The position numbers and the translations under genes are program-made. The notes under the pieces were generated by a model, which was not told the DNA's origin, did no database searches, and saw nothing but the letters and a program-made list of their open reading frames with translations. Below are positions 26,101 to 39,391 of a DNA stretch of 64,000 bases, piece after piece (the stretch's first letter is position 1; the number at the start of each line of letters is the position of its first letter). The DNA lies in assembly GCA_965153455.1 (NCBI GenBank), contig OZ234500.1, positions 620,001 to 684,000 on the forward strand. Direction: 5' to 3'. Origin of the DNA: Sphagnum compactum (Eukaryota; Bryophyta; Sphagnopsida; Sphagnales).

Positions 26101-29100
26101 AATACACATGAGTTCAAAAAATTTAACCTAACGACAAACCATATAATGTTTAAAATGAAATTTACATGATTATTATTTAATTCACCTAATCTTGTATTTT
26201 CCTACTTACTTGCCTAGCTACATAAATAAGTAGGTTCTATTTTTTCACCTACCTATGTGAATAAATAGATGAGTAGGTGTGTAATGTAGGTATGTACGTA
26301 GGTCCTAGGACCTACCAACCTACCTACCTATGGCTATGTACCAACCTACATAACTATTAAAATATTTATTTATTTTATTTTTTTTCAAAATTATAATTAA
26401 TATGCCAGGTGACAATTTTTTTTTATTCCACATGTCATAGTCTTAGACCATCATCAATAATTATAATAGATGATGGAGATCAATATTTCAAACATCTTCA
26501 ATTATAATTTTTAGATCCAAACATCTTCATAGTGCCATGTGTTAAATTTTAATGGTTGGTTGAAAATTAATAATGTCAATGTGGCATTGTGGCTATAGTT
26601 GTAGTGGAATTCCATAGTAGTTGGAAATGAGTTGTTTCAATAGAGTTGCAGTTGAAATACTATTGAATTGCAATGTGTCGCACCATATATATGGTGAGTT
26701 GCTACTTTTGTAACTTGTCCAATAGCACTCACAACGTAAAAATATAGTGGATTGTAAATGGTCATTGCAACTCAAAAACTAAATTGTAAGGCCAATTGCA
26801 AAACATCCTTTTTTTTCATAATGATATTAAATTTTTGAAGAAATGCAAACAACAATCTTGGCTAGTGTCATCTTCTGAGCTAGTTGTTAGTTTGGTTTAT
26901 GAGTAACCAATCAACCTAGATCTACACGATCAATCCCTTGTTAGAATCAAATGGACATCAATGCTTGTTTCTTTATTTTGTATACATTATAGGTGGAAAA
27001 ATTGTCTTGAATGTTGGGATAGCCAACTCCCTGATAAAAAAATTTAAATTTTTTAAAAGTTCAAAATCTTAAAAACAATTCTTGATAAGAATTTGTGGAT
27101 ATGCATTGGTCATTTAAATTGTCTTGTGGCAATAATGGCTTGAATGTTTTAGATAGCAACCCCTTAATTGCTAATATGTTTTCTAATGCAAGAAATGAAT
27201 TCAAATTCGCAATGAATGGCATGGGGTGGCAATAATATTATTTGCTTGTTGATGACATATTTGAGTTGGTCAAATTTTGTGTCCATTAAGATTTGTTTTT
27301 AAGATTTGATTGTCCTCAAAGCATAGTCAAATCTTTGGCAATAATGAATAGTGCCATCATGCTTTGATCCTCAAGAATATAAGTTTTTTGTAGTATTGTG
27401 GCAATTATGTCTATGTACAACTACTTTTGCTTGAGCTAACATTGCACATTTGATCAATTTTCACACATTTGATTTGAGGACCTTTCCCTAAGTTTGATTA
27501 GGTTGTGGGGATGTTGGTATAATGGATGTTGGGATGGTGTTAGCTTCAATGATCTCCACCTCGACTTGACCAAGTTATCATGTTGCAAAATGTCATCATT
27601 TCATGGGTGAAATCTTGTGTTGTTATTTCACATCAATCGAACAATGTGGGATCTCCTAGAACAATATGTAACATCGCAAGAAGGTGAAGTTCTATTGTTA
27701 ATCTTTCTTTGTTTTATAATAAATTTGTAAACTTTTTTGCATAACATCCTTTGCACTTGATCCATATTTGTTCAATGTTCTCACAACTGTCATGCCTAAT
27801 AAATTTGGTTACATCATGTTTGATGATGCCACATTTAGATTCAAGTGACCATGTTGATTTTTTTCATAAACTTGATTGTGGACGTTTGTTGTAGTAATTA
27901 CAAATTCACTCCTAAAAATGAACATTCCTTTGCCCATTTCCATGATTAGGTATTGTGAAACATACAAAAAACGGTGATAAAGTTGGATTGCTTCTATGGC
28001 TACAAAGTTCTTGCATTTCCTCCCTCATTCTAGTGTTAAATTGTCTTGCACAATTTTTCTAATACTATGTAGCGAATATCTATTCATTGAAAGCCCTTGA
28101 CCAAGCTTGTAAAGGCTTGGGGGTGCTTGACACATTATCTTGGTGCAAGATGATAAATGAGAAGAGGATTTTTAATGTGGCCTCCTTGCTTTCTAGAATT
28201 TTGAATTATAGATGGGGTTTGAAAGTTGATGCAACTACTAGCTAGGATGTCAAGTTAGCAACATTCGAAGGCTTTGTTGTGTGAAGAGTGAAGATGTTGT
28301 TCATTTGTATTGCAAGCCCATGTCATGACTACATTATCCCTTCACAAAGAAACAAATTCTTGGTAAATTGGAAGCATATCTAGGTTGATTGCAAAACTTA
28401 GAAGAAGAACCTTGGGTTTCCTTGTATTTAAGGATGACAATCAAAATCTAGAATGGGACTATGCCAGAGGAATAATAAAGAAGAAAACTTAAATTTTCTC
28501 TTCAACCTGGGATGATTTGAGTTTCCTCTTGTTCCCTATGCTTTGCCTAGGTCTGCTTGTTTACCTACGGTCAACTTATGTTAAGGAATACCTAAAGATT
28601 AATTAGAGAGCTACTTAAGGCCTAACTAAGGAATCCAATGAAACACCTAAAAACCTACCTAGGTTATGTGAATAATGCTTACAAGAGGCCTCTTGTAAGT
28701 ATAAGGTGCCTCCCACTCCTACAGCCTCACAATCGATGTGCTTTAAAATGGGTAAGGCTGATGGGTGGGGGACATTCCTGAAATTCGTGGCTACACGCTA
28801 CAGCCTCCTTCTAGGTCCCTTATTGTGGGTATGCCCCAACCATTGGGCCTTAACCTACGCAAAAGGTTCAGTACCTTGCTGAATAAGTTGTTTGAGAGGT
28901 AAACCTTTGGATGTGTAGGGTCTAATTTCTAGAGGTGAATTCTTCAGAATGAAAGTCTCCTCCCCACATGGATTTTGTGGAGGAAAGACTGCTTCTTTTC
29001 TGAATTGAAAAATGACAGTCTCTTCCCCCAATCTCATAGCTACATGCTGTAATACCATGGTAAGTTCAACATTTCAATGTTGAATACTAATGTTATTAAG

Positions 29101-32100
29101 TTTCAACGTAAAAAAAAAACTCCCGAATATTTAAAAAGATCTTATGTTGTCCTTCGCTAACAAATTCTCTTTGAAAAAATAGTTTTGGGAAATTTCAACA
29201 TTATTAACCCTAAATTTCAACCCTAAAAATAACATAAATAGTGTCAAAGCTGCCAAGGCACTTTGGGTGACCGTATGTGAGAACAGGAATGATCACTATA
29301 GATTTGAATATCTATACCTTGGATCTCCAAGATATCCATATGAAGTTGCTCAACTTCCTTCCTTGGTCATTTGCTTCGAACAATGACAACCTATGAACAG
29401 ACATATAGGCAAGGCTAGTGACACTCATGCAACATATTGACACATGAGACTCGTGATGCTCCACATGAAACTCCCCACATGAATCTCGTGACGATTATTA
29501 AGATGGTTTCACTACGGTGGGACTCAATAAGGTGCTGTGAGGCATCTATGCCAACCGCCTTTCTTTCAGGAGATGGTCTATTGAACACAAAAGGCAGCTT
29601 CAGCCAAAATAAAATGAAAATTCAAGGAAAGTACAAAGAATCTAAAGGCTATAATCTAAATCTTCACCTTTTAGAAAGTGCCTAACAGTTAAACAATTAT
29701 CATAGCATAGGTGTCTGCAAAGGCTTATTAGAATACAAATAAAACACTTACCTAAATTACCATGCTAAACTACCATTCGGATCACACTTATCTAAGTGAA
29801 GCCTAAAGAACAATAAAAGTTGGAAAGTTGATAATGTCCATAACAATGGCCCAGTTTGTGCTCCTGCCATTAGCCTAGGCCAAAAACGGTGACTGACAGT
29901 TTTGGAAATAAAAGTTTCATGCAGCCAATGAGAATGCTCAGCATGCAGTCATGAGGGGTCCAGTTTTTTCCTTGTTGGGGCAGAAGCGAGGTTTTTCTTC
30001 CCCCTTGTTTCCAATGTGTGCCCATGGGGTCCCCCAAGTTCCTAAGTTTGTTCCTCAAGCCATTCCCAAAAGCACCTCAGTTTTATCCCATATGGTTTTG
30101 CTGAAAGTTCAACCCTCATGTATACAAACTGAAAAGGTGGGTATAGTGGAGCACATTTGTTTCAGTTTTCCAAGCGAGGTTCTAATGAGGTGCTTCGATT
30201 GAGGAGTGCCCCAATGTTCCAAAAAAGTTGGTGATGGGCCAATCAATATGACTCCAAAAAATGAAAAAGAAAGAAGGTGTGAGCAGATCCATGAACTAAT
30301 TAATATGAATCACACATCTCCTCACAGACAAATCAGGGGACCTCTAATCTGTAACTAAGCACATTGGCATGTGTGTTAGGTATTGCTCCATGCTGGATTA
30401 ATATTTTATATATCTGAAACTAAGTACGTAGTACATGGGTTCTGTGGTAGCTGTGTACACAGTGGTAGTTGTGTACACAGATCAGCTCCATGCAGAATTA
30501 AGTTTACACTTTAAATTACACTCCAAATAATGATGTAAAGCAGAAAATCGGTTGGTGCCAGGAATATTTGCAGGTTCTGATATAAACTAGGTATTCGATA
30601 TGTACATGCCCGACCTGTGCTTGCACCCCAGGCTGTGCTGTATTCAGCCACTCAACAACAGAAAAAGCAAAGGTGATGACTGGAGTGGCAGTGCAAGATT
30701 GGTGCATACTTACCAGAAAGACAACTAAAAGAATGTTGGCAAGATCTGCAAGAAGATCTAAAAGCAATCATGCACATTCTTCTTCACTTTGTTCTTAGAC
30801 CGTCCAAATGTGACAACTGAATTCGGGTATAATCAGGTATGATCAGTTTGTGTTGCAAATCTAACTAACTAGCTTTAAGAATCCAAGAGAATTACAAAAT
30901 GATCAGCTTGTGCTGGGGGATGACTAACTAGTCTAACCAGCTTTGAAAAATCTAGGCTAGCTAGTAGCCCTAGATTTCAACATTGCCTTTGCCATGCACA
31001 AGATTCATGAGAGTATATACAACAATGAAAATGAAGCAGGAGCTCATTCAGCTCCACAATGCTTCATATCTAGTATCTACAGCCAACAGCAGTAGCTCTC
31101 AAGGTGAGGATTTGTTGCAGAATTTTCAGGAGTAACCCAAGTTACCAACCCAACCCATGATCTTTTGCTGCTAATAATTTGGTTCCTGCCCTAGGTTGAA
31201 GATAAGGTACGGGATTTGGGTATGTTCATCCTCCTTCTTATTGTTTGTTTATTTTGTACACAATCTTTTGTTTTGCATTGTGTCAAGTAGGTGTACAAAA
31301 CTAATACTGTACAAATATTCTCTCTTGGGCTACGCATAATGAAGATGAAATTGGACCCAATTCAAGAATTGGATGTGGCTGCAAAGTTTTTAGAATCAAA
31401 GATTTTATAAATTCAAAGAATTATTCTTAGAACTGGATTGGAATTTCAATCAATTTTTTTTGAACATTCAAAAGTGAAAACAAAGGTTCCTTTGGAAAGG
31501 ATGAATCAATCACCATTGGTGCAGACTCGCCTAACTGACTTTATGAAACACTTTTGCCACAACAAATGGGAAGGAGATAGGTAAAGAAAATTGAACTGGA
31601 ACAAAGCCTATGTTGGGATGCAAACCAATAACATGAGAAAGCACAACCTGAACACAATTTTTGTGGATTGATTTAAGTGAAACCAAAATTTGCTCCAAAT
31701 AGTACATCCTATGCTGAATGTGTGCTCAACAAAATGCATGATAGAGAAGGGACTTTTCATCTATGAAACAAACCCAAAAAACTATAATATGTGAAAAGAT
31801 CCACTTGGATTCATTTGAGCTTGTGCTTTACAATGGTGATAAATAGAAGGCACACTTGTCGGATGCAAAGAATTGGATTCTCCAACAATGCCCATAGAAA
31901 ATGCACTAAAAAAGGATTTTGGATTCTCACGATTTACACGATGTTGTCAAGAAAGATGATGATGAAAAAAAGGATTCTTTTTTCATGCAAAAGCAATGTC
32001 AATAGATTTTTTAATGAAACAAAGAATTGAATTTGCACAATGTCCTATTGATGAAACCCTGCCAAACTTTATAAAAAGAAAGCACCCCAGAAAGGGAGAG

Positions 32101-32599
32101 AAAAGGAAACAAAGTGCAAGGACCAGAGTCCAGGCAGGCAAAAGAGCCCCAAAGAGGCCCCCAACATTCCAAAGAATGTTATATTATTACTGAAATGGGA
32201 TGAATGTAAATATATGTTCTTTTTTCCAAAATGCTGCAAATATTATAAATTTATAGAAAAAAGTTATTTATATTAAATTAGATTCGTTTGATATCTGGGT
32301 TTTATTTTATATATATTAATTAATTAATTATTTATTTATTTCCAAAATTTCAGTTGTAGCATCAATTGACAAACGTCTCCATAAGGATTTAGCATGTGTT
32401 GGCAAAGATGAATGCTAAACGAAAAAAGACCTTGATTAAAAAGTCATTTGAAATTTCTGTTTCTATTGTGGAAATTCAACTACTGTTGCTCATTTTTTGG
32501 ATTCTTTAAAATTTTGTGAAAATTCAACTAATGTTGCTAATATTTTGCCAACTTTCGCCAAATTTCGGATACCTCGAAATTGAAAGAAAAAACCCTGAA
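23161..32599. other. Intergenic, strongly AT-rich, no gene recognised
   Basis: The block 24400-26600 is extremely AT-rich, with TAATTAATTA-type runs. A perfect 18-bp palindrome (GTAGGTCCTAGGACCTAC) lies at 26298-26315 inside a stretch rich in CCTAC/GTAGG. The stretch 24110-24380 is a degraded repeat of GAATTGGAATT/GGGTTCTTGG-like phrases. A block around 27000-28900 is less AT-rich and may be old transposon debris, but I recognise no protein. A TTAATTAATTATTTATTT tract lies at 32318-32341. Confidence 0.5.
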
Positions 32600-33299
32600 T
32601 GTGGTGAACCTTCAGAACTGCAGTTAGTGTTGGGGGGGTGTGAAGAGAAGAGTTGGACTTGTGCAGAAGAGTTTTTGAGAACGGTATTGTGTGGTATTGC
32701 TGCTGCTGCATCCTTTGGACGTCCGTACCCGGCGGGTCCCAGAATCCCAACCGGCTGCATCGCCTCGCGTCGCCTCCGAAGAACGGGCGTGCGGACGGGC
32801 GGCGGACGCACAAGCAACGACAGCGCCAACAAGCTCTCGCCTTTTGGTCCTTCCCCCTTTTGCGCTCGACTTTCGCTAAAAGAATCCCTTGTGTCTGTCT
32901 CTCGTGGTGCTCTGCTCGTGCGTGTTGCTGGTAGTGATTTGCATTGTGGAGCAGCTCCGCGTACAGTGTGGGAAGCAAGAGTTGATTGCTTTGCATATTG
33001 AGGCTCCTCGTCGTGGTCGCGAAAAAATTGTATAGCAAAGTGCAGTTGACGGGTGGGAAAGCAACTGGCTCCATTTTCCGACACTAGGAAATATTGAGTC
33101 CCAGCGACGGTTTTTTCAATCCCGGGAAGAGAGGAATCTTAGAAATTAAGGAGCTCGGAAGTTCACTGGGGTTCAAAGCAGCGCTGGAACAAGAGTCGCC
33201 AGTCAAAGAGAGCTGCTGTATGTCTGATAGAGCTGGAGTGGGGCTCGGGACCGAGTATCTCAGGCGGTATAGTTTCGGGGTGCATGCAAACCCCTGTGA
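32600..33299 (+). promoter_or_regulatory. GC-richer region upstream of the copper amine oxidase gene
   Basis: Base composition changes sharply near 32620, from AT-rich intergenic to GC-rich with many CpGs (for example 32718-32830), and the change continues into the first coding exon. This is the expected place for the core promoter and 5' leader. The region is also open on the minus strand (32490-33074), but that frame has no recognisable domain and is probably a by-product of composition. No TATA box could be assigned with confidence. Confidence 0.45.
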
Positions 33300-36200
33300 A
33301 TGGACTCACGTGCGCAGGCGTCGACGATTTGCTCATGCCACTCGATCGCCATCGCTGACATCAATTGCGATGCGCAGACATCAACCCAGTGTACCCGCAT
33401 GAGCTCATGTGGTGCAGCAGCAGCAGCAGGCTGCTTACAACCGCAGCCAGCTTCAGGCGAGGACGTAGAACTCGGATACGAGCACGAGCAGCCGGACGAG
33501 CAGCAGCAGCAGCAGCAGCAATCTGATGAGCATCACAACTGCCCGGCGTTGAAGCCATCGCCATTCCTAGACTCCCGGCTAGACTCTACCGACACTGTTG
33601 CAGCGGACAGTGCTGTCAAGGGTACTATCCGAAATTCTCTGCGAAAACTCTTTCTCGCACTTGCATCTTGGCTACAAAATTTTCAATTCCAACTCGTATT
33701 TCCTCTTGGCTAAATTTGAGCAATATAGTGTACAATTCATCATCCACAGCAACAGTCGATAGCTGGATTCGCGCTTGTAGAGAGCTGTAGATTCTGGGAA
33801 TGTGCATCTGATCCAGCAAGAACCGGGATGCGAGATTCTCGTCCGTCGGTGGCGCTGAACAAAGGGGGAAGTGGGTGGGTGGTGATGGTGGTGCAGCTGG
33901 GTCAGGCGTGAGCCTGGGGTTGAGGTCGCATTCAGCTGCGCATCCATTGGATCCGTTGACACCCACGGAGATTGCTGTGGCCATAGCTAGTGTCAGAGCA
34001 GAAGGAGACACCCCTGAAGTAAGCAAGCGCCGAGAGGCCGATCGGATCCATCCTTGTACCCATCAATTGTTGTTGCAGACGCAATTAATTCAAGGTTGCG
34101 CTTTGTGAAGTAGAGACTGGTGAATTCATCATGTGTTGCATGCTGTTTGGAACTCCAGCAGCTTCCAATTTTATCAGATGTCTCCGAAGTTTCCAAGAGT
34201 GATGAATTAATTGTGTAAGAACTGTTGCAGGTTCGTGATGGCATGCGCTTTGTGGAAGTGGTACTGAATGAGCCTGGCAAGAATGTGGTTGCACTAGCAG
34301 ATTCTCACTTCTTCCCACCATATCAGCCGATGCTGTTCAGATCCAAGGCTTCAAAACCTGCGGCAACCATTTCTTCATTGCAGCAGCAGCAGCAACAGCA
34401 GCTACCACCACGACAGGCAAGGCTAGTGGTGTACAACAAGAAAACCAACAAGACCAGTATCTGGTTAGTGGAGCTAAGTACTCAAGTGTTAAATGCTCCA
34501 AGTGCTGCTCACCACCATCATGCCAAAATCCTCTCTTCTGTTGTGGTACCTGATGTCCAACCTCCCATGGTAAGAAAGCTGCAACTACAACATGTATTCC
34601 TCTGCTCATCTTGTTTGCCTCTGAAGTACATGCAAGTTTCACAGCGACAGAAAACAAATAAAACAAAAATGCTTGTGCTGATCTCCTCATCATATCATAC
34701 AACAATGTGCTATTGCTGGAGAAGACATGATGATAGCAACCTTTGCAGCTGGCACACATGGGTGAGTCAGTTACAAATCCTGTTTGTGAATGAGAGCTGC
34801 ACAGGATGCAGATGAGTATGCAGAATGTGAGGCGACAGTGAAAGGGCATGGACCTTTTGTGGAGGCAATGAAGAAGCGTGGAATTGATGATATGGAGCTT
34901 GTGATGGTCGATCCATGGTACTATCTTTCTTTCTTTCTTTTGGGAAGTTTTTGCCACTGCAGAAAAGTTCTGTTTTGCAGATGGAATGATCCACAGTTTC
35001 TTTCTTGAAGAGCTTTTCATCACCAAGCAGCTATAATGCATAGCTGCATTTTCAAACAGCATTATGGAATTCAGAGAAGAAATGGACACCTATTCATGTT
35101 GGTTGCAAGCAATGGACATGGAATTGACAAATTTATTTTGTGGTTGGCTGCCATGGAGTACCTATCATCTGCAGGTGTGTAGGTTACTATGGAGAAGAAG
35201 ATGCTCCAAGTCGAAGGTTAGCAAGGCCTCTAGTGTTCTGCAAAACACCAGGTGCCTGTCCCCTTGAGAATGGGTATGCACGGCCAGTGGAGGGCATCCA
35301 TGTGCTGGTGGATATGCAGCAAATGAAGGTTTGCAGTTGGGCCTTTTGTTTGTCTCCACGGTGTGGTTGTTGGGTTTGTCTTGGTGCTCAAAATTAGTTT
35401 GTTTGTTTACCCAGTGCCACCACCACCACCACCATTGCAATCCAAGAGCTCTAAGTATATGAGATCAACATCTGAACTCATGTAGAAAAGTATGAGAAAG
35501 ATGATGGCAGTTGATTGACACTTGACTTGCAGGTGATTGAATTTGAAGACAGATATCTTGTGCCACTTCCACCTCCAGATCCTCTACGAAACTATACAGC
35601 TGCTGCTTTGCGAGGAGGAGTGGATCGGACTGACATCAAACCCTTGCTAATCTCCCAGCCTGAAGGACCCAGCTTCCGAGTAAATGGCTATGCAGTGGAA
35701 TGGCAAAAGGTGAATTTTTTTGGCAACCTGTTGGATTCTCAGCAAATATGCTATGAGTTGTGTGTAAGAAGGTTTTTGAATCTTCTCTGGGCTGAAAGTT
35801 GTGGATATGCTTATGCTATCATGACTTGCAGTGGAACTTTCGAGTTGGCTTCACACCAAGAGAAGGATTGGTCATCCACACTGTAGCTTACAATGATGGT
35901 ATTCATGGTAGACGCTCGATAGCACATCGCCTCAGCTTTGTGGAAATGGTTGTACCATATGGTGACCCCAAAGATCCCCATTATCGGAAGAATGCATTTG
36001 ACATAGGAGAAGATGGCTTGGGCAAGAATTGTCACTCTTTGAAACGGGTTAGTGTGGTTCTTGGCCTTTCTCTTGATCTGGTGATATGCATACTTCTGCT
36101 AGAGGCATGGGAGTAAAATTTTTGCTTACATCTGGCCTTTTGTAATTTGTAACTACTTGAATCTAGTTTCGCTAAATCTAGTGACATGAAATGAGGGACA

Positions 36201-38109
36201 CAGGAGATTGTATGCTTGACTTGATGATTGCAGCGTCAAATCTGCAGGGGTGTGATTGTCTTGGGTACATCAAGTACTTTGATGCACACTTCACAAACTT
36301 CCATGGAGAGGTTGAGACAGTCAAAAACTGTGTGTGCATGCATGAAGAAGATCATGGCATTATGTGGAAGCATCAGGACTGGCGTACAGGATTTGAAGAA
36401 GTTCGCCGATCCCGTCGTCTCACAGTCTCTTTCTTCTGCACAGTTGCAAATTACGAATATGGGTTCTACTGGCATTTCTACCAGGTATCATGGTGTGATT
36501 GGTTTCTGAGTTCATGTTCTTCAGCAAACCATCTTGTAAGGTCCATTGTAAAGAGTAATCTCTTTCAAAGAACTCATTGTACAAAGAGCAAGGCTAGGTC
36601 AGATGAGAGATTTACATATGCTACTGGACCAAGGCTCAGAAGGCTCATCAGAGGAGATAAGTACCCTTCTACTATCTCACTGGTAGACAGGTACTCTGAC
36701 ATTTCTCTATGTTGGTTGTTGCAGGATGGTAGCATGGAGGCGGAAGTGAAGCTGACAGGTATTCTCAGCTTGGGGGCATTGAAAGCAGATGAACATCGCC
36801 GACATGGTACTCTTATTGCACCTGGGTTGTATGCACCAGTACACCAACACTTCTTTGTTGCACGATTGGACATGGCAGTTGATTCTAAACCAGGGGAAGG
36901 TTTGAATCAGGTACCGACTACAGATATACTCCTGGACAGACAGACAGTAGTGTTGGGTTTTAGTAAAACAACTTAGCAATTCTCATGTCATGATGCACAG
37001 AAATTAACATAGAGTTTTTCATGCATCATCATCAGGTTGTTGAAGTGAATATGACGACAGAGGAATCAGGTCCTCACAACCCTCACAACAATGCATTCTA
37101 CGCTGAGGAGACAATTCTGCGGTCTGAGCTCGAGGCTCAACGAGACTGCAACTCACGTACTAATCGCCATTGGCTTGTACAACTCTACTTTCTTCATGGC
37201 CCTTTTTTTGAAATAATTGTCCTCTTGGACCATCCTCCTTCAGTTTGGTTATTGAAGCAAAATTTAGTCTGCAACTTTGGGAATTTAACTTCCAATTTTT
37301 GACAAAGATGATGTTGCAACAGGTACGGAACACAAGAAAACTCAATCGCACAGGGCAGCAGACGGGTTACAAGCTGATGCCGGACTCCAATTGCCTACCT
37401 TTAGCAGGTTCAGATGCCAAGTTTCTCCGGAGAGCTACATTCTTGAGTCATAATCTATGGGTCACACAGTACAACAGGGATGAGTGCTTTCCAGGTGGTG
37501 AATTCCCAAACCAAAATCCACGAGTTGGTGAAGGCCTGGCTACATGGGTTAAGCAGGACCGGAGACTTGAGGAGACTGACATCGTCCTCTGGTAAAACAA
37601 GATTCCTCAAACCTCATGAACAAGTAAGTTCCCCTTTCAACTGCAATTGGGACTTCGATTGCAACCTGACATGCCTGCTGCTTCTGGTGTATGAGTGCAG
37701 GTATGTCTTTGGTGTGACTCATGTACCACGGTTGGAGGACTGGCCAGTGATGCCTGTGGAGCACATTGGCTTTCGTCTCAAGGTTAAATAATTATGACTT
37801 TGACCTGAACCAAACTACTGGATTGCAAATCCCAACACTAAACTCAGGCCCATAGACTCTGTTGTGATGTTTCCATATCTGCTTTTTGTCTTACACCATA
37901 CTGAACACAAAGATATTGCATGAAACTGATGGGCTTGAACCTGACATATGCTTTTGCAGCCACATGGGTTTTTTGATTGCTCACCTGCCATTGACATACC
38001 TCCAAGCAAGCTTGAAGCGGTGGAGAACCCACATCACAAAGAGCAGGTGACTGTAAAGGGGGTCACACAGCCTGACACGTTAATAGCAACTCTTATCTCC
38101 AAACTGTAG
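33300..38109 (+). CDS. Copper amine oxidase (primary-amine oxidase), peroxisomal type, 13 exons
   Basis: The enzyme oxidises primary amines to aldehyde, NH3 and H2O2 using copper and a topaquinone made from its own tyrosine. Exons joined in frame by GT-AG introns: 33300-33621, 33897-34018, 34231-34569, 34805-34917, 35175-35328, 35533-35709, 35832-36047, 36248-36484, 36725-36910, 37036-37176, 37323-37591, 37701-37782, 37960-38109 (835 residues). The N-terminus is low-complexity with a glutamine run. The conserved part starts at [15 protein letters not shown]. The catalytic base is Asp466 in NAFDIGEDG. The topaquinone tyrosine is Tyr550 in TVANYEYGF. Copper ligands are His600 and His602 (VHQHFF) and His788 (PHGFFD). 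The protein ends ISKL, a canonical PTS1 signal. The start at 33300 directly follows an in-frame stop; Met 33399 (802 residues) is an alternative. Exon 1 and its junction are less certain than the rest. No stop or frameshift was found, so the gene looks intact. Confidence 0.94.
33399..33621 (+). other. Low-complexity N-terminal extension of the oxidase (Ala and Gln runs)
   Basis: From Met 33399 the first exon encodes an alanine run, acidic stretches and seven glutamines, then joins to HPLDPL in exon 2 by a phase-1 junction that restores the frame exactly. A second glutamine run lies in exon 3 (near 34379-34401, [11 protein letters not shown]). Plant members of this family commonly have variable N-termini, so these runs are likely disordered spacers that arose from CAG expansion. 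Confidence 0.6.
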
Positions 38110-39391
38110 TTAGAAGTTTTATCCTAGCATGTGGCAGACATGGGTGAAAGGTATGTTGAATGGAGAGAAAGTTACAATGAGGTTGCAAGCAACAGTGTCA
38201 GCAAGGCACAGAAGAAACTAGACAGATCCGCATTTGTTACAAGTATGCTGAAGGGCACTTCCTTCCTTCCCCTGTCAGGAAACAAGTATTCCCCAACCAA
38301 ACTTCCTTCCCTGGCAGTCAGGCAACAAGTGTTCCCCAACCAAACATGGCCTCAAGGTGGATAAGACATTAATACCCTCATTTGGGTGGAGAAGCAAGCA
38401 GCAATTGTATGCTGCATAAAGCAAGTGAGAAGTTGCAACAAGTAGATAATAGGCTAATGCTGCTGCTACTTCTTTTATTTGTTGTGGATTTCAAAATCCC
38501 TTTTGTATATCTACTTGTATACCACACAACCCCCCCAACCCACACTCTGATGCATCAGAGGGATGATTTACAATAACAATTATGATCAATTACTGCATTA
38601 AGAAGATATGAAGATTGTGTGTCCTTATGATGGTGGTAATCATGAGAAATTTCTCCTCATGATCTATTTATGCTTAGGTTTGTGATGTAACCTTTACCTC
38701 ATGCTTTATGATAGGTACTGTAAAGTGAACGGGTGTGGGACATTCAAAAAAATGTGGGGCCAGACTTGGTGGCTACTGCCTCATCCTAGGCCCATCTCGA
38801 GACAAGAGGTAAATGGCTATTAAAACAACAAATAGCAAAGGAAGCAGCTGAAATTGCTTTCTTATGTGACAAAACAGACTACCGAGCAAGCAATCTCACC
38901 ATACTTACCAGCCAAGAAAGAAAATCAAACACAACTCCATTTCGGGATTACATGATTATGTACTAATTGGTCAAGATTGTGTCCAAGTTTCTTCTCACTC
39001 TTTGTGATTCATTTGTTTGTTGCAATGGTAAGAGTAATCGTAAACACATTAAAACTGCAATTTGAAGTGTCTAATTGCAAGAGAAATGGCCTAGAATCCT
39101 GAAATCAATACACCTAATAATGTACACAAACTGAATGAAGGGAATTTGGCTGCAGCTGGTAGTAGCTTGCAACTGATAATACTTAAAAAACTAAGACAAA
39201 ATGTTGGAACTTATGCTGTAGCTTTAGAAAACTCCTCTATCACAATTATAGCAAAACCCCAGATTCACTGGTAGAATGCTTTTTGGTCAAAACAAAAAAT
39301 TGTGATTTTCTTTCCATCACTTGTACCAAGCTTTTGGTTGTGACCAAATTACAACTAAGTTTTAATTATGTGTTTTTCTCCCCTCGTTCAG
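38110..39391. other. Intergenic between two convergent genes
   Basis: This 1.28-kb stretch should contain the 3' untranslated regions of both the oxidase (plus) and the synthetase (minus). It includes a two-copy tandem repeat of about 44 bases (38257 and 38301). The segment 38700-38810 resembles 28740-28830 (GTGGGACATTC, then TAGGCCC/TAGGTCC) and may be a shared dispersed repeat. A short open frame at 38131-38364 spans the tandem repeat and has no known domain. Confidence 0.55.
38257..38345 (+). repeat. Two-copy tandem repeat, unit about 44 bp
   Basis: Both copies start ACTTCCTTCC and end TTCCCCAACCAA, at 38257 and 38301, with small internal differences. It lies just after the oxidase stop codon, probably in the 3' untranslated region. 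Confidence 0.75.

Noticed and set aside
32490-33084. 194- and 186-residue minus-strand frames as genes
   Set aside because: They overlap each other in different frames inside the GC-rich island, have no recognisable domain, and shadow the oxidase promoter region.
34337-35089. 250-residue minus-strand frame as a gene
   Set aside because: It lies antisense across oxidase exons 3-4 and the introns beside them. The plus-strand reading is an unmistakable copper amine oxidase.
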